Source: DTU072 sp050309775
Lineage (GTDB): Bacteria > Bacillota > Clostridia > Christensenellales > DTU072
Assembly (NCBI GenBank): GCA_050309775.1
Contig: JBNRMV010000007.1
Coordinates: 1 to 64,000, forward strand
Direction: 5' to 3'
DNA length: 64,000 nucleotides
Shown here: positions 25,698 through 33,055 of the stretch, one piece after another
Position numbering within the stretch: the first letter of the stretch is position 1
Layout: each line of letters starts with the position of its first letter
The notes under the pieces: model-generated
The model's input: the letters and a program-made list of their open reading frames with translations, nothing else
Told to the model about the DNA's origin: nothing
Databases searched by the model: none
Translations under genes and position numbers: made by a program

Positions 25698-27356
25698 CTA
25701 CTTAAATGTAGCGCCTGTATCTGCCGAACCTACCTGCTGCGCATATCTTTTTAGGTAGCCGCTCAACTCGGGTTGCGCCTTAAGCTGTTTTGTTTGTTTG
25801 CGCTTGTTCATTTCTTCATCTGTTATGTCAAGCCTTATGGAATAATTGTTGATATCAATATCGATAATGTCGCCGTTCTCGATATAGGCTATTTCGCCGC
25901 CCTCTCTTGCTTCGGGGGAGATATGCCCTATTGCCGCGCCTCTTGTAGCTCCGGAAAATCTTCCGTCGGTCAGTAGCGCAACATCTGCGTCAAGTCCCAT
26001 ACCGGCTATTGCAGAAGTAGGGGAAAGCATTTCCCTCATACCCGGACCTCCTGCAGGACCTTCATATCTTATGACAACGGCATCGCCTTTTTTTATTTTG
26101 CCGCCATAAATTGCCGCCGTTGCTTCATCTTCGCTGTCAAACACCTTGGCTACGCCGCGGAATTTCAGCATATTTGGCGCAACCGCGCTCCTCTTAACTA
26201 CGGCGCCTTTCGTTGCTATGTTGCCATAAAGTATAGCCAGACCGCCGGTTTGGCTGTACGCTTCTTCCAACGGACGGATTATTTCGCTATTACGCACTCT
26301 GGCGGCCAATATGTTTTGCTCGACAGTGCCGCTGACGGTAGGTAGCGTCACATCAAGCAAATTCCGTCTTGCCAGCTCTTTCATTACTGCCTGTATGCCG
26401 CCGGCGTGGTGCAAGTCCTGTACATGATACTTGCCGGAAGGCGCCAGTTTGCATATGTTCGGCGTCGCCGAACTTATTTCGTTTATCATTTGCAACTCAA
26501 AAGGCACTGCGGCTTCCTTTGCTATTGCGGCAAGGTGCAGCACTGTGTTTGACGAACAGCCCAGCGCCATATCGACAGTCAATGCATTTTTTATTGCTTT
26601 TGCGTTTATTATTTGCCTTGCGGTAATATTTTTTTGTACCAGATCCATTATTTTTTCGCCGGTGGCTTTTGCAAGTCTTATTCTTTCGGAATATACCGCC
26701 GGGATAGTGCCGTTCTTGGGCAAGGCAATGCCTATAGCTTCGCTCAGACAGTTCATCGAATTGGCGGTAAACATACCAGAACATGAGCCGCATGTCGGAC
26801 AAGCATATTCTTCGATTTCGTCCAGCTCCTCGACAGTGATTTTGCCGACTTTCAGCTTGCCTACGCCCTCAAAAACGCTGTTAAGGTCAAGATATTCTCC
26901 TCTCTCATCGGCAATTGAAAGCATGGCGCCGCCCGATACAAAAATTGAAGGCAAATTCAGCCTGACTGCCGCCATAAGCATGCCGGGAACGATTTTGTCG
27001 CAATTGGGAATAAAAACCAACCCGTCAAAGCGGTGCGCCCTTGCCATACATTCTATGCTGTCGGCAATAAGCTCCCTTGTGCATAGAGAATATTTCATGC
27101 CTTCATGCGCCATGGCTATGCCGTCGCAAACACCTATCGTGTTGAACTCGCGCGGCGTACCTCCGGCAGCCAGCACTCCGTCTTTTACGGCGCGCGCTAT
27201 TTCATTCAGGTGTGTATGCCCCGGCACAATCTCATTAAATGAGTTTACTATGCCTATTAGCGGCTTGGACATCTCGCTTTTTGACATGCCGCAAGCCTTA
27301 AGCAACGAACGGTGAGGCGCTCTTTCCTCGCCGGTTTTGATGCTGTCCGAATTCAT
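25698..27356 (-). CDS. ilvD: dihydroxy-acid dehydratase
   Basis: IlvD dehydrates 2,3-dihydroxy acids to the keto acids of valine and isoleucine. 552 aa with the iron-sulfur and substrate segments IPNCDKIVPGML, CPTCGSCSGMFTANSMNCL, LGCSSNTVLHLAAIA, and the C-terminal GPAGGPGMREMLSPTSAI and LLTDGRFSGATRGAAIGHISPEA. The cysteines expected for a cluster are present. The ATG at 27356 has AAGGAG upstream. Gap to ilvC is 20 bases. Confidence 0.98.
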   Translation of the reverse strand: MNSDSIKTGEERAPHRSLLKACGMSKSEMSKPLIGIVNSFNEIVPGHTHLNEIARAVKDGVLAAGGTPREFNTIGVCDGIAMAHEGMKYSLCTRELIADSIECMARAHRFDGLVFIPNCDKIVPGMLMAAVRLNLPSIFVSGGAMLSIADERGEYLDLNSVFEGVGKLKVGKITVEELDEIEEYACPTCGSCSGMFTANSMNCLSEAIGIALPKNGTIPAVYSERIRLAKATGEKIMDLVQKNITARQIINAKAIKNALTVDMALGCSSNTVLHLAAIAKEAAVPFELQMINEISSATPNICKLAPSGKYHVQDLHHAGGIQAVMKELARRNLLDVTLPTVSGTVEQNILAARVRNSEIIRPLEEAYSQTGGLAILYGNIATKGAVVKRSAVAPNMLKFRGVAKVFDSEDEATAAIYGGKIKKGDAVVIRYEGPAGGPGMREMLSPTSAIAGMGLDADVALLTDGRFSGATRGAAIGHISPEAREGGEIAYIENGDIIDIDINNYSIRLDITDEEMNKRKQTKQLKAQPELSGYLKRYAQQVGSADTGATFK

Positions 27357-27376
27357 AATGACTCCTTGTTTTGTTC

Positions 27377-28381
27377 TTATTCAGTGTAGTCCTGTTTTTT
27401 CCAGGTCATTTTTTCTCTGAGTTCTTTTCCGGTTTTTTCTATAAGATGCTCGCTCTCCATTCTTCTCATGGCGTTGAAGTGCGGTCTATTGGCTTGGTTC
27501 TCAAGAATCCAGTTGCGCGCAAATCTGCCGTCTTGAATTTCCGCGAGTACTTTTTTCATTTCCTTTTTGGTCTCGTCGGTTATGATGCGCTTGCCTACCG
27601 TGTAGTCGCCGTATTCGGCTGTGTCGCTTATGGAATATCTCATAAATGACAATCCGCCCGCCACCACAAGGTCAATGATAAGTTTCATTTCGTGCAGGCA
27701 CTCAAAGTATGCGCTCTCGGGTTGATATCCGGCCTCAACAAGCGTCTCAAATCCGGCTTTCATAAGCTGGGATACGCCGCCGCAAAGCACTGCCTGTTCG
27801 CCAAAGAGGTCTGTTTCGGTCTCTTCTTTGAAAGTTGTCTTCAAAACGCCGCCTCTTGCTCCGCCAATTCCTGCCGCATATGCCAAAGCATATTCCAGCG
27901 CCTTGCCGGTAAAGTCTTGTTCAATGGCTACAAGGCAGGGTACACCTTTGCCTTCTTCATATTGCGACCTGACGGTGTGTCCCGGACCTTTGGGAGCTAT
28001 CATTACGACATCAATGTCCGCAGGGGGTACTATTTGTCCGTAATGAATGTTGAAACCATGGGCAAAGGCCAGCGCCATTCCTTTGCGCAAATTGGGCTCT
28101 ACATCGGTTTTATAAATCTTTGCCATTTTTTCATCGTTGACAAGCATCATAACAAAGTCGCTGTTTTTGACGGCGTCGGCGGTGTTCATCACGGTAAGAC
28201 CCCTTGCTTTTGCCTTTTGCGCAGATTTTGAGCCTTCATAAAGTCCGACTATGACTTTTATTCCGCTGTCCCTTAGGTTGAGCGTGTGCGCATGTCCTTG
28301 ACTACCATAACCGATAACTGCGATAGTCTTGTCTTTCAGGGCTGCCAGATTGCAGTCTTTCTCATAATAAATTGTTGCCAT
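27377..28381 (-). CDS. ilvC: ketol-acid reductoisomerase, class I
   Basis: IlvC converts acetolactate or acetohydroxybutyrate to the dihydroxy acid. 334 aa, the short class I form. Nucleotide loop VIGYGSQGHAHTLNLRDSG is followed by the specificity loop GLYEGSKSAQKAKARG, with SKS as in NADPH-using enzymes. Metal/catalytic residues lie in DLFGEQAVLCGG and ECLHEMKLIIDLVV. Between ilvN and ilvD with short gaps of about 20 bases. Confidence 0.98.
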   Translation of the reverse strand: MATIYYEKDCNLAALKDKTIAVIGYGSQGHAHTLNLRDSGIKVIVGLYEGSKSAQKAKARGLTVMNTADAVKNSDFVMMLVNDEKMAKIYKTDVEPNLRKGMALAFAHGFNIHYGQIVPPADIDVVMIAPKGPGHTVRSQYEEGKGVPCLVAIEQDFTGKALEYALAYAAGIGGARGGVLKTTFKEETETDLFGEQAVLCGGVSQLMKAGFETLVEAGYQPESAYFECLHEMKLIIDLVVAGGLSFMRYSISDTAEYGDYTVGKRIITDETKKEMKKVLAEIQDGRFARNWILENQANRPHFNAMRRMESEHLIEKTGKELREKMTWKKQDYTE

Positions 28382-28399
28382 TTTTTTCTTGCTCCTTTT

Positions 28400-28903
28400 T
28401 TATTTGTTTTTTATTGTGTGGCTGCCTCTTCCGATAGCAGTCATTCCTGTTCTGCATAGTTCGGCAATGCCGAAAGGTTTTAGATATTCAAGAAATGCCT
28501 CGCATTTTGAATGCTCGCCTGTAATTTCCACCGTCAGCGATATTGGCGTCAAGTCTACTACTTTGGCGCGGAATATAGAAATAGCTTCAAGTATTTCGCT
28601 CCTTTCGCCTTGCGCAACATTTACTTTTATTAGCAGCAATTCCCGAACCACGGTGTTGTGCAAGTCCATATTCTCTATAATCAGCACATCGTGTAGTTTT
28701 TCCAGCTGCTTAATTATTTGGTCTTGAATATAGTCGTCGCCTGTGGCAGAGATTGTGATGCGAGAAGTCGCAGGGTCAAGCGTTTCGCCGACAGATAAGC
28801 TGTCTATGTTGAAACCGCGCCGGGCAAACATACCTGAAACACGGGTCAATACTCCGGCTTCGTTTCTTACAAGTAAGGATAAAATAAATTTTTCTTTTTT
28901 CAT
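28400..28903 (-). CDS. ilvN: acetolactate synthase regulatory subunit
   Basis: Small subunit of acetohydroxyacid synthase, 167 aa. An N-terminal ACT domain (about 5-75: FILSLLVRNEAGVLTRVSGMFARRGFNIDSLSVGETLD) binds the feedback inhibitor valine, and the C-terminal domain (about 85-160) matches ALS_ss_C (LLLIKVNVAQGERSEILEAISIFRAKVVDL). The gene is 4 bases behind ilvB, so the two subunits are probably co-translated. Confidence 0.97.
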   Translation of the reverse strand: MKKEKFILSLLVRNEAGVLTRVSGMFARRGFNIDSLSVGETLDPATSRITISATGDDYIQDQIIKQLEKLHDVLIIENMDLHNTVVRELLLIKVNVAQGERSEILEAISIFRAKVVDLTPISLTVEITGEHSKCEAFLEYLKPFGIAELCRTGMTAIGRGSHTIKNK

Positions 28904-28907
28904 TTGG

Positions 28908-30572
28908 TCACCCCTTGAGTATTATATCATTTATTGTGCCGTTTGGCGGAATAAAAGGCAAAACTTTTTCGTTGCTGTCAATAATGGCTTCAACCAGCAC
29001 TGGCCCGTTTTGTTCAAATGCCCATTTCAGCGTATCTTCCATTTCGGACAGTGTGGATATCTTCTTTGCTTGGGCTCCAAAGGCCTTTGCCAACGCCACA
29101 TAATCGGTTTTTCTGTCCAGCGTTGTATTGGAGTAGCGTTTATCAAAGAACAGCGTCTGCCATTGCCGCACCATGCCCAACGCATTGTTGTTCATCAAAA
29201 TTACTACAATAGGCAAATTGTTGCTGACGGCCGTCGCCATTTCGTTCATATTCATATGAAAACAGCCGTCACTGGTAAACAGCACTGTTTTTTTGCCCGT
29301 TCCTATGGCGGCGCCTATTGCCGCTCCCATTCCAAAGCCCATTGTGCCCAATCCGCCGGAGGTGATAAAAGTTCTGGGGCGAGTAAACTTGTAATATTGC
29401 GCCGTCCACATTTGGTGCTGTCCCACATCGGTAGCAACCACGGTGTCGGGCTGTGCCAACTTGTTGACGGTTTCTATGATACTTTGAGGATTAAGACGGC
29501 TCTTGTCCATTTCAAGGTGGGAGTCGGGACAATTCTTTATTTCCTCTATCTCTTTCCTCCATTCAGGTCTTTCCACACTGTCCAAATTGCCGTTGAGCCT
29601 TGTCAGCACTTCTTTGACATCGCCGATAAGCCATACATACGCCGGAACATTCTTTCCTATCTCCGCTGGGTCGATGTCTATGTGTATAATTTTTCTGCCC
29701 TTGCAAAATTCTTGCTTGTTGCCCGTGGCTCTGTCAGAAAACCGTGTGCCTATGGCAATGAGCAGGTCGCTTGCCGACATAGCTTTGCTGGCGGCAAACT
29801 TGCCGTGCATGCCCGTCATGCCCAAAAATCTGGCATTCTTGGCGTCCATTGCCGACAGTCCCATCATGCTGCTGCCGATAGGCGCGTCTATTCTTTCGGC
29901 AAACTGTTCCAGCTCTTTCGTGGCGTCGGAAATGATAACTCCGCCGCCGGCATAAATGAACGGTCTCTTTGCTTTCTTGATAAGTGCAACTGCGTTCTCA
30001 AAGGCTTCTTTGCCGTTTTTGTACAGCTGTTTTGTGTCGGGCGCCTCTACGGGTTTGTACTCAATTTCGGCTATTTGGATATCCTTAGGTATATCTATGA
30101 GTACCGGACCCGGCCTTCCGCTGTTGGCAATGACAAATGCTTCACGAATGACGGCGGACAATTTGTTTATGTCTTTTACGATATAATTATGCTTTGTGAT
30201 TGGCATCGTCACACCGGTAATGTCTACCTCCTGAAAGCTGTCGCGGCCGATAAGCCCCGTCGCCACATTGCCGGTAATGGCTATCATCGGAGTGGAGTCA
30301 AGGTAGGCGTTTGCTATGCCGGTAACCAGATTTGTCGCTCCGGGTCCTGATGTCGCAATGACAACTCCCGTCTTGCCAGTTGCGCGCGCATAGCCGTCCG
30401 CAGCATGTGTGGCGCCTTGTTCATGCGCCGCTATATAGTGCGTTATTTTGTCGCTTGCCTTGTATAGCTCGTCATATATATGAAGCACTGTGCCGCCGGG
30501 ATAACCAAACACGGTATCAACGCCGTGTCGTATCAACTCTTCTATCAATATTCTGGCTCCGTTTATTTTCAT
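28908..30572 (-). CDS. ilvB: acetolactate synthase catalytic subunit
   Basis: Thiamine-diphosphate enzyme of 554 aa making 2-acetolactate or 2-aceto-2-hydroxybutyrate. N-terminal domain with VDTVFGYPGGTVLHIYDELY and the catalytic Glu in AAHEQGATHAADGYARATGK. The central FAD-type domain contains ATSGPGATNLVTGIANAY. The C-terminal TPP domain contains TSDGCFHMNMNEMATAVSNNLPIVVILMNN; the family usually has GDGSFQM where this has SDGCFHM. First structural gene of the operon, 15 bases after the attenuator terminator, with CCGGAGGT as ribosome site. Confidence 0.97.
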   Translation of the reverse strand: MKINGARILIEELIRHGVDTVFGYPGGTVLHIYDELYKASDKITHYIAAHEQGATHAADGYARATGKTGVVIATSGPGATNLVTGIANAYLDSTPMIAITGNVATGLIGRDSFQEVDITGVTMPITKHNYIVKDINKLSAVIREAFVIANSGRPGPVLIDIPKDIQIAEIEYKPVEAPDTKQLYKNGKEAFENAVALIKKAKRPFIYAGGGVIISDATKELEQFAERIDAPIGSSMMGLSAMDAKNARFLGMTGMHGKFAASKAMSASDLLIAIGTRFSDRATGNKQEFCKGRKIIHIDIDPAEIGKNVPAYVWLIGDVKEVLTRLNGNLDSVERPEWRKEIEEIKNCPDSHLEMDKSRLNPQSIIETVNKLAQPDTVVATDVGQHQMWTAQYYKFTRPRTFITSGGLGTMGFGMGAAIGAAIGTGKKTVLFTSDGCFHMNMNEMATAVSNNLPIVVILMNNNALGMVRQWQTLFFDKRYSNTTLDRKTDYVALAKAFGAQAKKISTLSEMEDTLKWAFEQNGPVLVEAIIDSNEKVLPFIPPNGTINDIILKG

Positions 30573-30586
30573 AAAGACCTCCGGTT

Positions 30587-30616
30587 AATAAAAGACCTAC
30601 GGTTTTGCCGTAGGTC
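30587..30616 (-). terminator. attenuator terminator of the ilv-leu operon
   Basis: GACCTACGG (30608-30616) and CCGTAGGTC (30594-30602) form a perfect 9-bp stem with loop CAAAA, followed by TTTTATT, immediately ahead of ilvB. It lies between the leader peptide and the first structural gene, so it can only act as a regulated terminator. Its 5' half and loop are also complementary to a segment inside the leader peptide frame. Confidence 0.9.
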
Positions 30617-30745
30617 GTGATTGTTGTTTTTTTGTATCTGCGTATAGCAACTTAACCACCAACTTTTGGCAAAACCTTATCTACACTATTGACTAGGACT
30701 AGTACAATAATGCTAATAACGCTAATAATTATGATGTTTGCCAAA
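30601..30745 (-). promoter_or_regulatory. attenuator: three mutually exclusive RNA pairings
   Basis: Segment 1, TTTGGCAAA (30737-30745), overlaps leader codons 6-9. Segment 2 lies near the end of the leader frame (codons 29-33); within it TTTGCCAAA (30665-30673) is the exact complement of segment 1 and GGTTTTGCC (30668-30676) is the exact complement of segment 3. Segment 3, GGCAAAACC (30601-30609), overlaps the terminator stem and loop. Thus 1:2 pairing or a ribosome at the leader stop codon allows termination, while a ribosome stalled at the Ile/Val/Leu run should cover segment 1, free segment 2 for segment 3 and permit readthrough. Pairings are seen directly; the mechanism is inferred from known ilv, leu and his attenuators. 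Confidence 0.85.
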
Positions 30746-30762
30746 GCAAGTGTGGTATGCAT
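30652..30762 (-). CDS. ilv-leu operon leader peptide (36 aa)
   Basis: A 36-codon frame from ATG (30762) to TAA (30652-30654), with AAGGAG at 5-10 bases upstream. Nineteen of 36 residues are Ile, Val or Leu, and residues 10-24 read IIIISVISIIVLVLV. It follows a promoter and precedes an intrinsic terminator in front of ilvB. This is the composition and position of ribosome-stalling leader peptides (IlvL/LeuL type), sensing all three branched-chain aminoacyl-tRNAs. It is too short for ordinary gene calling. A small hydrophobic membrane peptide is the alternative, but the matching RNA pairings make a leader far more likely. Confidence 0.88.
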   Translation of the reverse strand: MHTTLALANIIIISVISIIVLVLVNSVDKVLPKVGG

Positions 30763-30811
30763 TTTTCTCCTTGTAGATAATACATTGTATGTATTTTCCT
30801 TATGAAGTTAC

Positions 30812-30839
30812 CTTATCACACAATATTTGCCCTTGTCAA
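30812..30839 (-). promoter_or_regulatory. promoter of the ilv-leu operon
   Basis: Minus-strand TTGACA (30834-30839) with GATAAG (30812-30817) 16 bases away; the -35 is perfect, the -10 weaker. The transcript would start about 43 bases before the leader-peptide ATG. Confidence 0.65.
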
Positions 30840-30939
30840 GCATCTTTTTCCACATTGTAAAAAAATAATGCTTTTTTATCAAAACCCACAGTGTTCTCAT
30901 AAGAATGTAGTAGCGTAAAAACTATAAGGAGAAAAATCA

Positions 30940-31611
30940 ATGAGTTGTTTTAATAGAAATTGTTCTTTCAGACCGTCATTTCCTGCGGCTATTGTGGGCC
31001 CCGTAGGTCCTGGCGGACCACGCGGACCGCAGGGGCCTATCGGATTGACCGGTCCGCAAGGGCCTGAGGGCCCTCAAGGACCGCCCGGTCCGCCGGGGCC
31101 GCAAGGCTTTACGGGGCCGCAGGGTCTTCCCGGACCAACGGGAGCCACGGGTCCGCAGGGTTTTCCCGGCCCGCCTGGTCCACAGGGTCCGCAAGGTCCT
31201 CCCGGGACAGTAGCCTCGGCATATATATTTTCAATAGCCGAACAAACGGTTGCCGCTGGCGGCGCCGCCGTGTTTAATTCTGCCGCCACGCTTCCTCCCA
31301 TCGCCTTTTCGCCGCCATCATCGTCGGTGACTCTTGCTGCCGGCACCTATTTGATAAATTTTCAGGTGTCGCTGACAACCGACTCCGCCAGCGCTTGGGG
31401 AATAGCCATAAACGGCATAAATTCACCGTCAAGAACTTTTGTTTCACGCAGCGGTCAAACTCAAGTTTTTGGCAGCATAATAATTACCCTTGCTGTCCCG
31501 GCAACAATCACACTTGTCAACCGCGGCGCCGTCGTCACATTGGCAAGCGGTCTTTCTGGCATGCCCAGTACTGCGGTAAGCGCGTCCATGACGGTATTGA
31601 AACTGGCATAA
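30940..31611 (+). CDS. collagen-like repeat protein with BclA-type C-terminal domain
   Basis: 223 aa. A 19-residue N-terminal segment (MSCFNRNCSFRPSFPAAIV, two cysteines, no signal peptide) is followed by 24 consecutive Gly-X-Y triplets (20-91), mostly GPQ, GPP and GPT. A C-terminal domain of about 130 residues rich in Val, Ala, Ser and Thr (VTLAAGTYLINFQVSL, GSIIITLAVPATITLVNRG) resembles the trimeric jelly-roll tip of BclA exosporium proteins. In spore formers such proteins form the hairy nap on the outer spore coat, which fits Spo0A in this window. The absence of a signal peptide suits assembly on the spore in the mother cell. AAGGAG precedes the ATG and a terminator follows. Confidence 0.9.
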   Translation: MSCFNRNCSFRPSFPAAIVGPVGPGGPRGPQGPIGLTGPQGPEGPQGPPGPPGPQGFTGPQGLPGPTGATGPQGFPGPPGPQGPQGPPGTVASAYIFSIAEQTVAAGGAAVFNSAATLPPIAFSPPSSSVTLAAGTYLINFQVSLTTDSASAWGIAINGINSPSRTFVSRSGQTQVFGSIIITLAVPATITLVNRGAVVTLASGLSGMPSTAVSASMTVLKLA

Positions 31612-31629
31612 ATTACTTTTGCATCATGC

Positions 31630-31667
31630 AAAAAGGGGTTTCTCTTTTTATGAGCAGCCCTTTTTTT
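31630..31667 (+). terminator. intrinsic terminator of the collagen-like gene
   Basis: AAAAAGGG and CCCTTTTT pair across a 20-base loop, followed by more T, starting 18 bases after the stop codon. Confidence 0.7.
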
Positions 31668-31737
31668 GTCTTTTTTTGTGATTATTCCGGGGATAAAACC
31701 CTTGTTGTTTTTTAGTTTTCGGACATGCGTTTTTTGT

Positions 31738-31766
31738 TTGCTGTTTGAATTTGATTATGCTATATT
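31738..31766 (+). promoter_or_regulatory. probable promoter of the GNAT gene
   Basis: TTGCTG (31738-31743), 17-base spacer, TATATT (31761-31766), 29 bases before the GTG start. Confidence 0.5.
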
Positions 31767-31795
31767 ACAATCAATACAGTACACATAGGTGATTT

Positions 31796-32269
31796 GTGAT
31801 AGTACGCTATTTTGAAAAAGGGGATTTGGAACTTTTCAAAGAGATGTGCCGGGCTTTTTACAGCGGAGGCGCCACTTCGAGAGGCTATGACGAACTTCTT
31901 ACCGTAAAAACATTTGACAGAGTAATGGACCATCACGAAAACCTGTGGGGCGTTATTCTTGTAGACAACGATCTTCAGATGCCTGTCGGATATGCTCTGA
32001 TTTCTTCATATTGGTGCAATGAAGACGGCGGCGATGTCATAATTCTCGATGAACTTTATATAAATCCCATAAACCGCAACAAAGGCTATGCCACCGCCTT
32101 TTTGAATTGGCTTGAAGACGAGTTCAGCGACAGAGCCGTGGCAATTACGCTGCAAGTGCTGACCACCAACGAAGTCGCGCGCAAACTTTATGACAAGATT
32201 GGCTTTATGAGCGAAGGCTTTGAACAAATGATAAAGGAAATAAAACATAATCCCAATAAGGTGAAATAA
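31796..32269 (+). CDS. GNAT family N-acetyltransferase
   Basis: 157 aa. The GNAT fold is seen in the order IVRYFEKGDLELFKEM (strand 1 and helix 1), DVIILDELYINPINRNKGYATAFLNWLEDEF (strand 4, acetyl-CoA pyrophosphate loop with the N-K-G-Y-A motif, helix 3) and LQVLTTNEVARKLYDKIGF (strand 5 and helix 4). The start is GTG at 31796, with AGGTGA 7 bases upstream. Substrate unknown; GNAT members acetylate amines on proteins, antibiotics or metabolites. It stands alone and its stop codon is 15 bases from the first repeat array. Confidence 0.85.
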   Translation: MIVRYFEKGDLELFKEMCRAFYSGGATSRGYDELLTVKTFDRVMDHHENLWGVILVDNDLQMPVGYALISSYWCNEDGGDVIILDELYINPINRNKGYATAFLNWLEDEFSDRAVAITLQVLTTNEVARKLYDKIGFMSEGFEQMIKEIKHNPNKVK

Positions 32270-32284
32270 CCAAATAAAGGCTTA

Positions 32285-32441
32285 CTGGATTGCCACGCTG
32301 CGCTCGCAAAGACGGGTTCGTTATTACTGGATTGCCGCGCTACGCTCGCAATGACGGCTTCGTTGTTTCTGGATTGCCGCGCTGCGCTCGCAATGACGGG
32401 TTCGTTATTACTGGATTGCCGCGCTGCGCTCGCAATGACGG
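32285..32441 (+). repeat. tandem GC-rich repeat array, four units of 42-bp period
   Basis: Four copies of a 30-bp core (CTGGATTGCC, then RCGCTGCGCT, then CGCAATGACG) start at 32285, 32327, 32369 and 32411, separated by 12-bp AT-rich linkers (GGTTCGTTATTA or GCTTCGTTGTTT). The core is an imperfect palindrome. The same element is known as a dispersed repeat in many bacterial genomes, often quoted in the opposite sense as CATTGCGAGCG...GGCAATCC. It occupies most of the 364-base gap between the GNAT and GIY-YIG genes; the rest is AT-rich with no gene. Confidence 0.9.
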
Positions 32442-32545
32442 GCAGCGATATATATTTTTTTGTTGGACTTGTTGCTGCGTCAATGCTAAATGTATCAAAT
32501 AGAAACAATACACTATAATATTCTTTGACTATAAAATGTTTTTTT

Positions 32546-32632
32546 GTCTTTGCGAGCGTTAGCGTGGCAATCCTGTCTTTGCGAGCGTTAGCGTGGCAAT
32601 CCAGTCTTTGCGAGCGTTAGCGTGGCAATCCA
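32546..32632 (-). repeat. tandem repeat array, three units of 29-bp period, inverted relative to the first
   Basis: Three head-to-tail copies start at 32546, 32575 and 32604. On the minus strand they read like the first array but with CGCTAACGCTCGC in the centre in place of CGCTGCGCTCGC, and with no linker between units. The array ends directly at the 3' end of the GIY-YIG gene. Confidence 0.9.
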
Positions 32633-32633
32633 G

Positions 32634-32930
32634 TCATTTTATAATTTCATCATATAAATCATTCCAGTTCGGATTCATCTTTTCTATTAAATCCAGCTTG
32701 TTCTTTCTTTTGCCGCTTTTTATTTGCTTTTCCCTTTCAATTGCATCAGTTATACTATTAAAAATCTCATAGTAGCCTAGTTTGTCTATTCCGTATTTTT
32801 CTGTAAAGCCTCTTACAACCTTATTTTTGTGTTCGTATATTCGTTTAATTAAATTTGAAGTTACTCCTGTATAGAGCGTTCCGTTCCTTTTATTGAATAA
32901 AATATATACATATCCGATTTTGTCTATCAT
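32634..32930 (-). CDS. small GIY-YIG nuclease-domain protein
   Basis: 98 aa, a single GIY-YIG domain of the YhbQ/UvrC-N type: GYVYILFNKRNGTLYTGVTSNLIKRIYEH has the two tyrosines, the catalytic Arg and His of the motif, and AIEREKQIK has the metal-binding Glu. GKRKNKLDLIEKMNPNWNDLY is the conserved basic C-terminus. The ATG at 32930 has GGGGGA upstream; the frame is open another 26 codons, but those codons are translated repeat sequence (RHCERSVAIQ) and are not part of the protein. The gene sits between repeat arrays on both sides. Whether it acts on the repeats is unknown. Confidence 0.88.
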   Translation of the reverse strand: MIDKIGYVYILFNKRNGTLYTGVTSNLIKRIYEHKNKVVRGFTEKYGIDKLGYYEIFNSITDAIEREKQIKSGKRKNKLDLIEKMNPNWNDLYDEIIK

Positions 32931-32954
32931 GCATTTTTCCCCCTGTGTTGCTTT

Positions 32955-33044
32955 CTGGATTGCCACGCTGCGCTCGCAATGACGGCTTCGTTGTTTCTGG
33001 ATTGCCACGCTGCGCTTGCAATGACGGGCTGCGTGGCAATCCAG
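32955..33044 (+). repeat. repeat array, two units plus an inverted half unit
   Basis: Two copies of the 30-bp core start at 32955 and 32997 (42-bp period, same linker type as the first array). The second is followed by GCGTGGCAATCCAG, an exact inverted copy of the first 14 bases of the core, so the right edge is an inverted repeat. The array ends 11 bases before the beta-propeller stop codon. Confidence 0.9.
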
Positions 33045-33055
33045 CCCTTGTTTTA

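Noticed and set aside
28743..30350. 535-codon open frame on the plus strand
   Set aside because: It is antisense to ilvB and ilvN, has no domain similarity and arises from codon bias of the true genes. The same holds for 14604-15713 opposite nifJ.
31074..31346. Gly-Pro-rich minus-strand frame opposite the collagen gene
   Set aside because: GGNCCN repeats encode Gly-Pro on both strands; the frame lacks a ribosome site and the plus frame has the full domain structure.
32188..32508. Open frame on the minus strand with a repeated RQSSNNEPVIASAA-type peptide
   Set aside because: It is only the translation of the tandem DNA repeat plus GNAT antisense; no ribosome site.
32285..33044. Repeat arrays with regular spacing, CRISPR-like at first sight
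   Set aside because: The 12-bp linkers are nearly identical to each other and too short, the third array has no linkers, and there are no cas genes.
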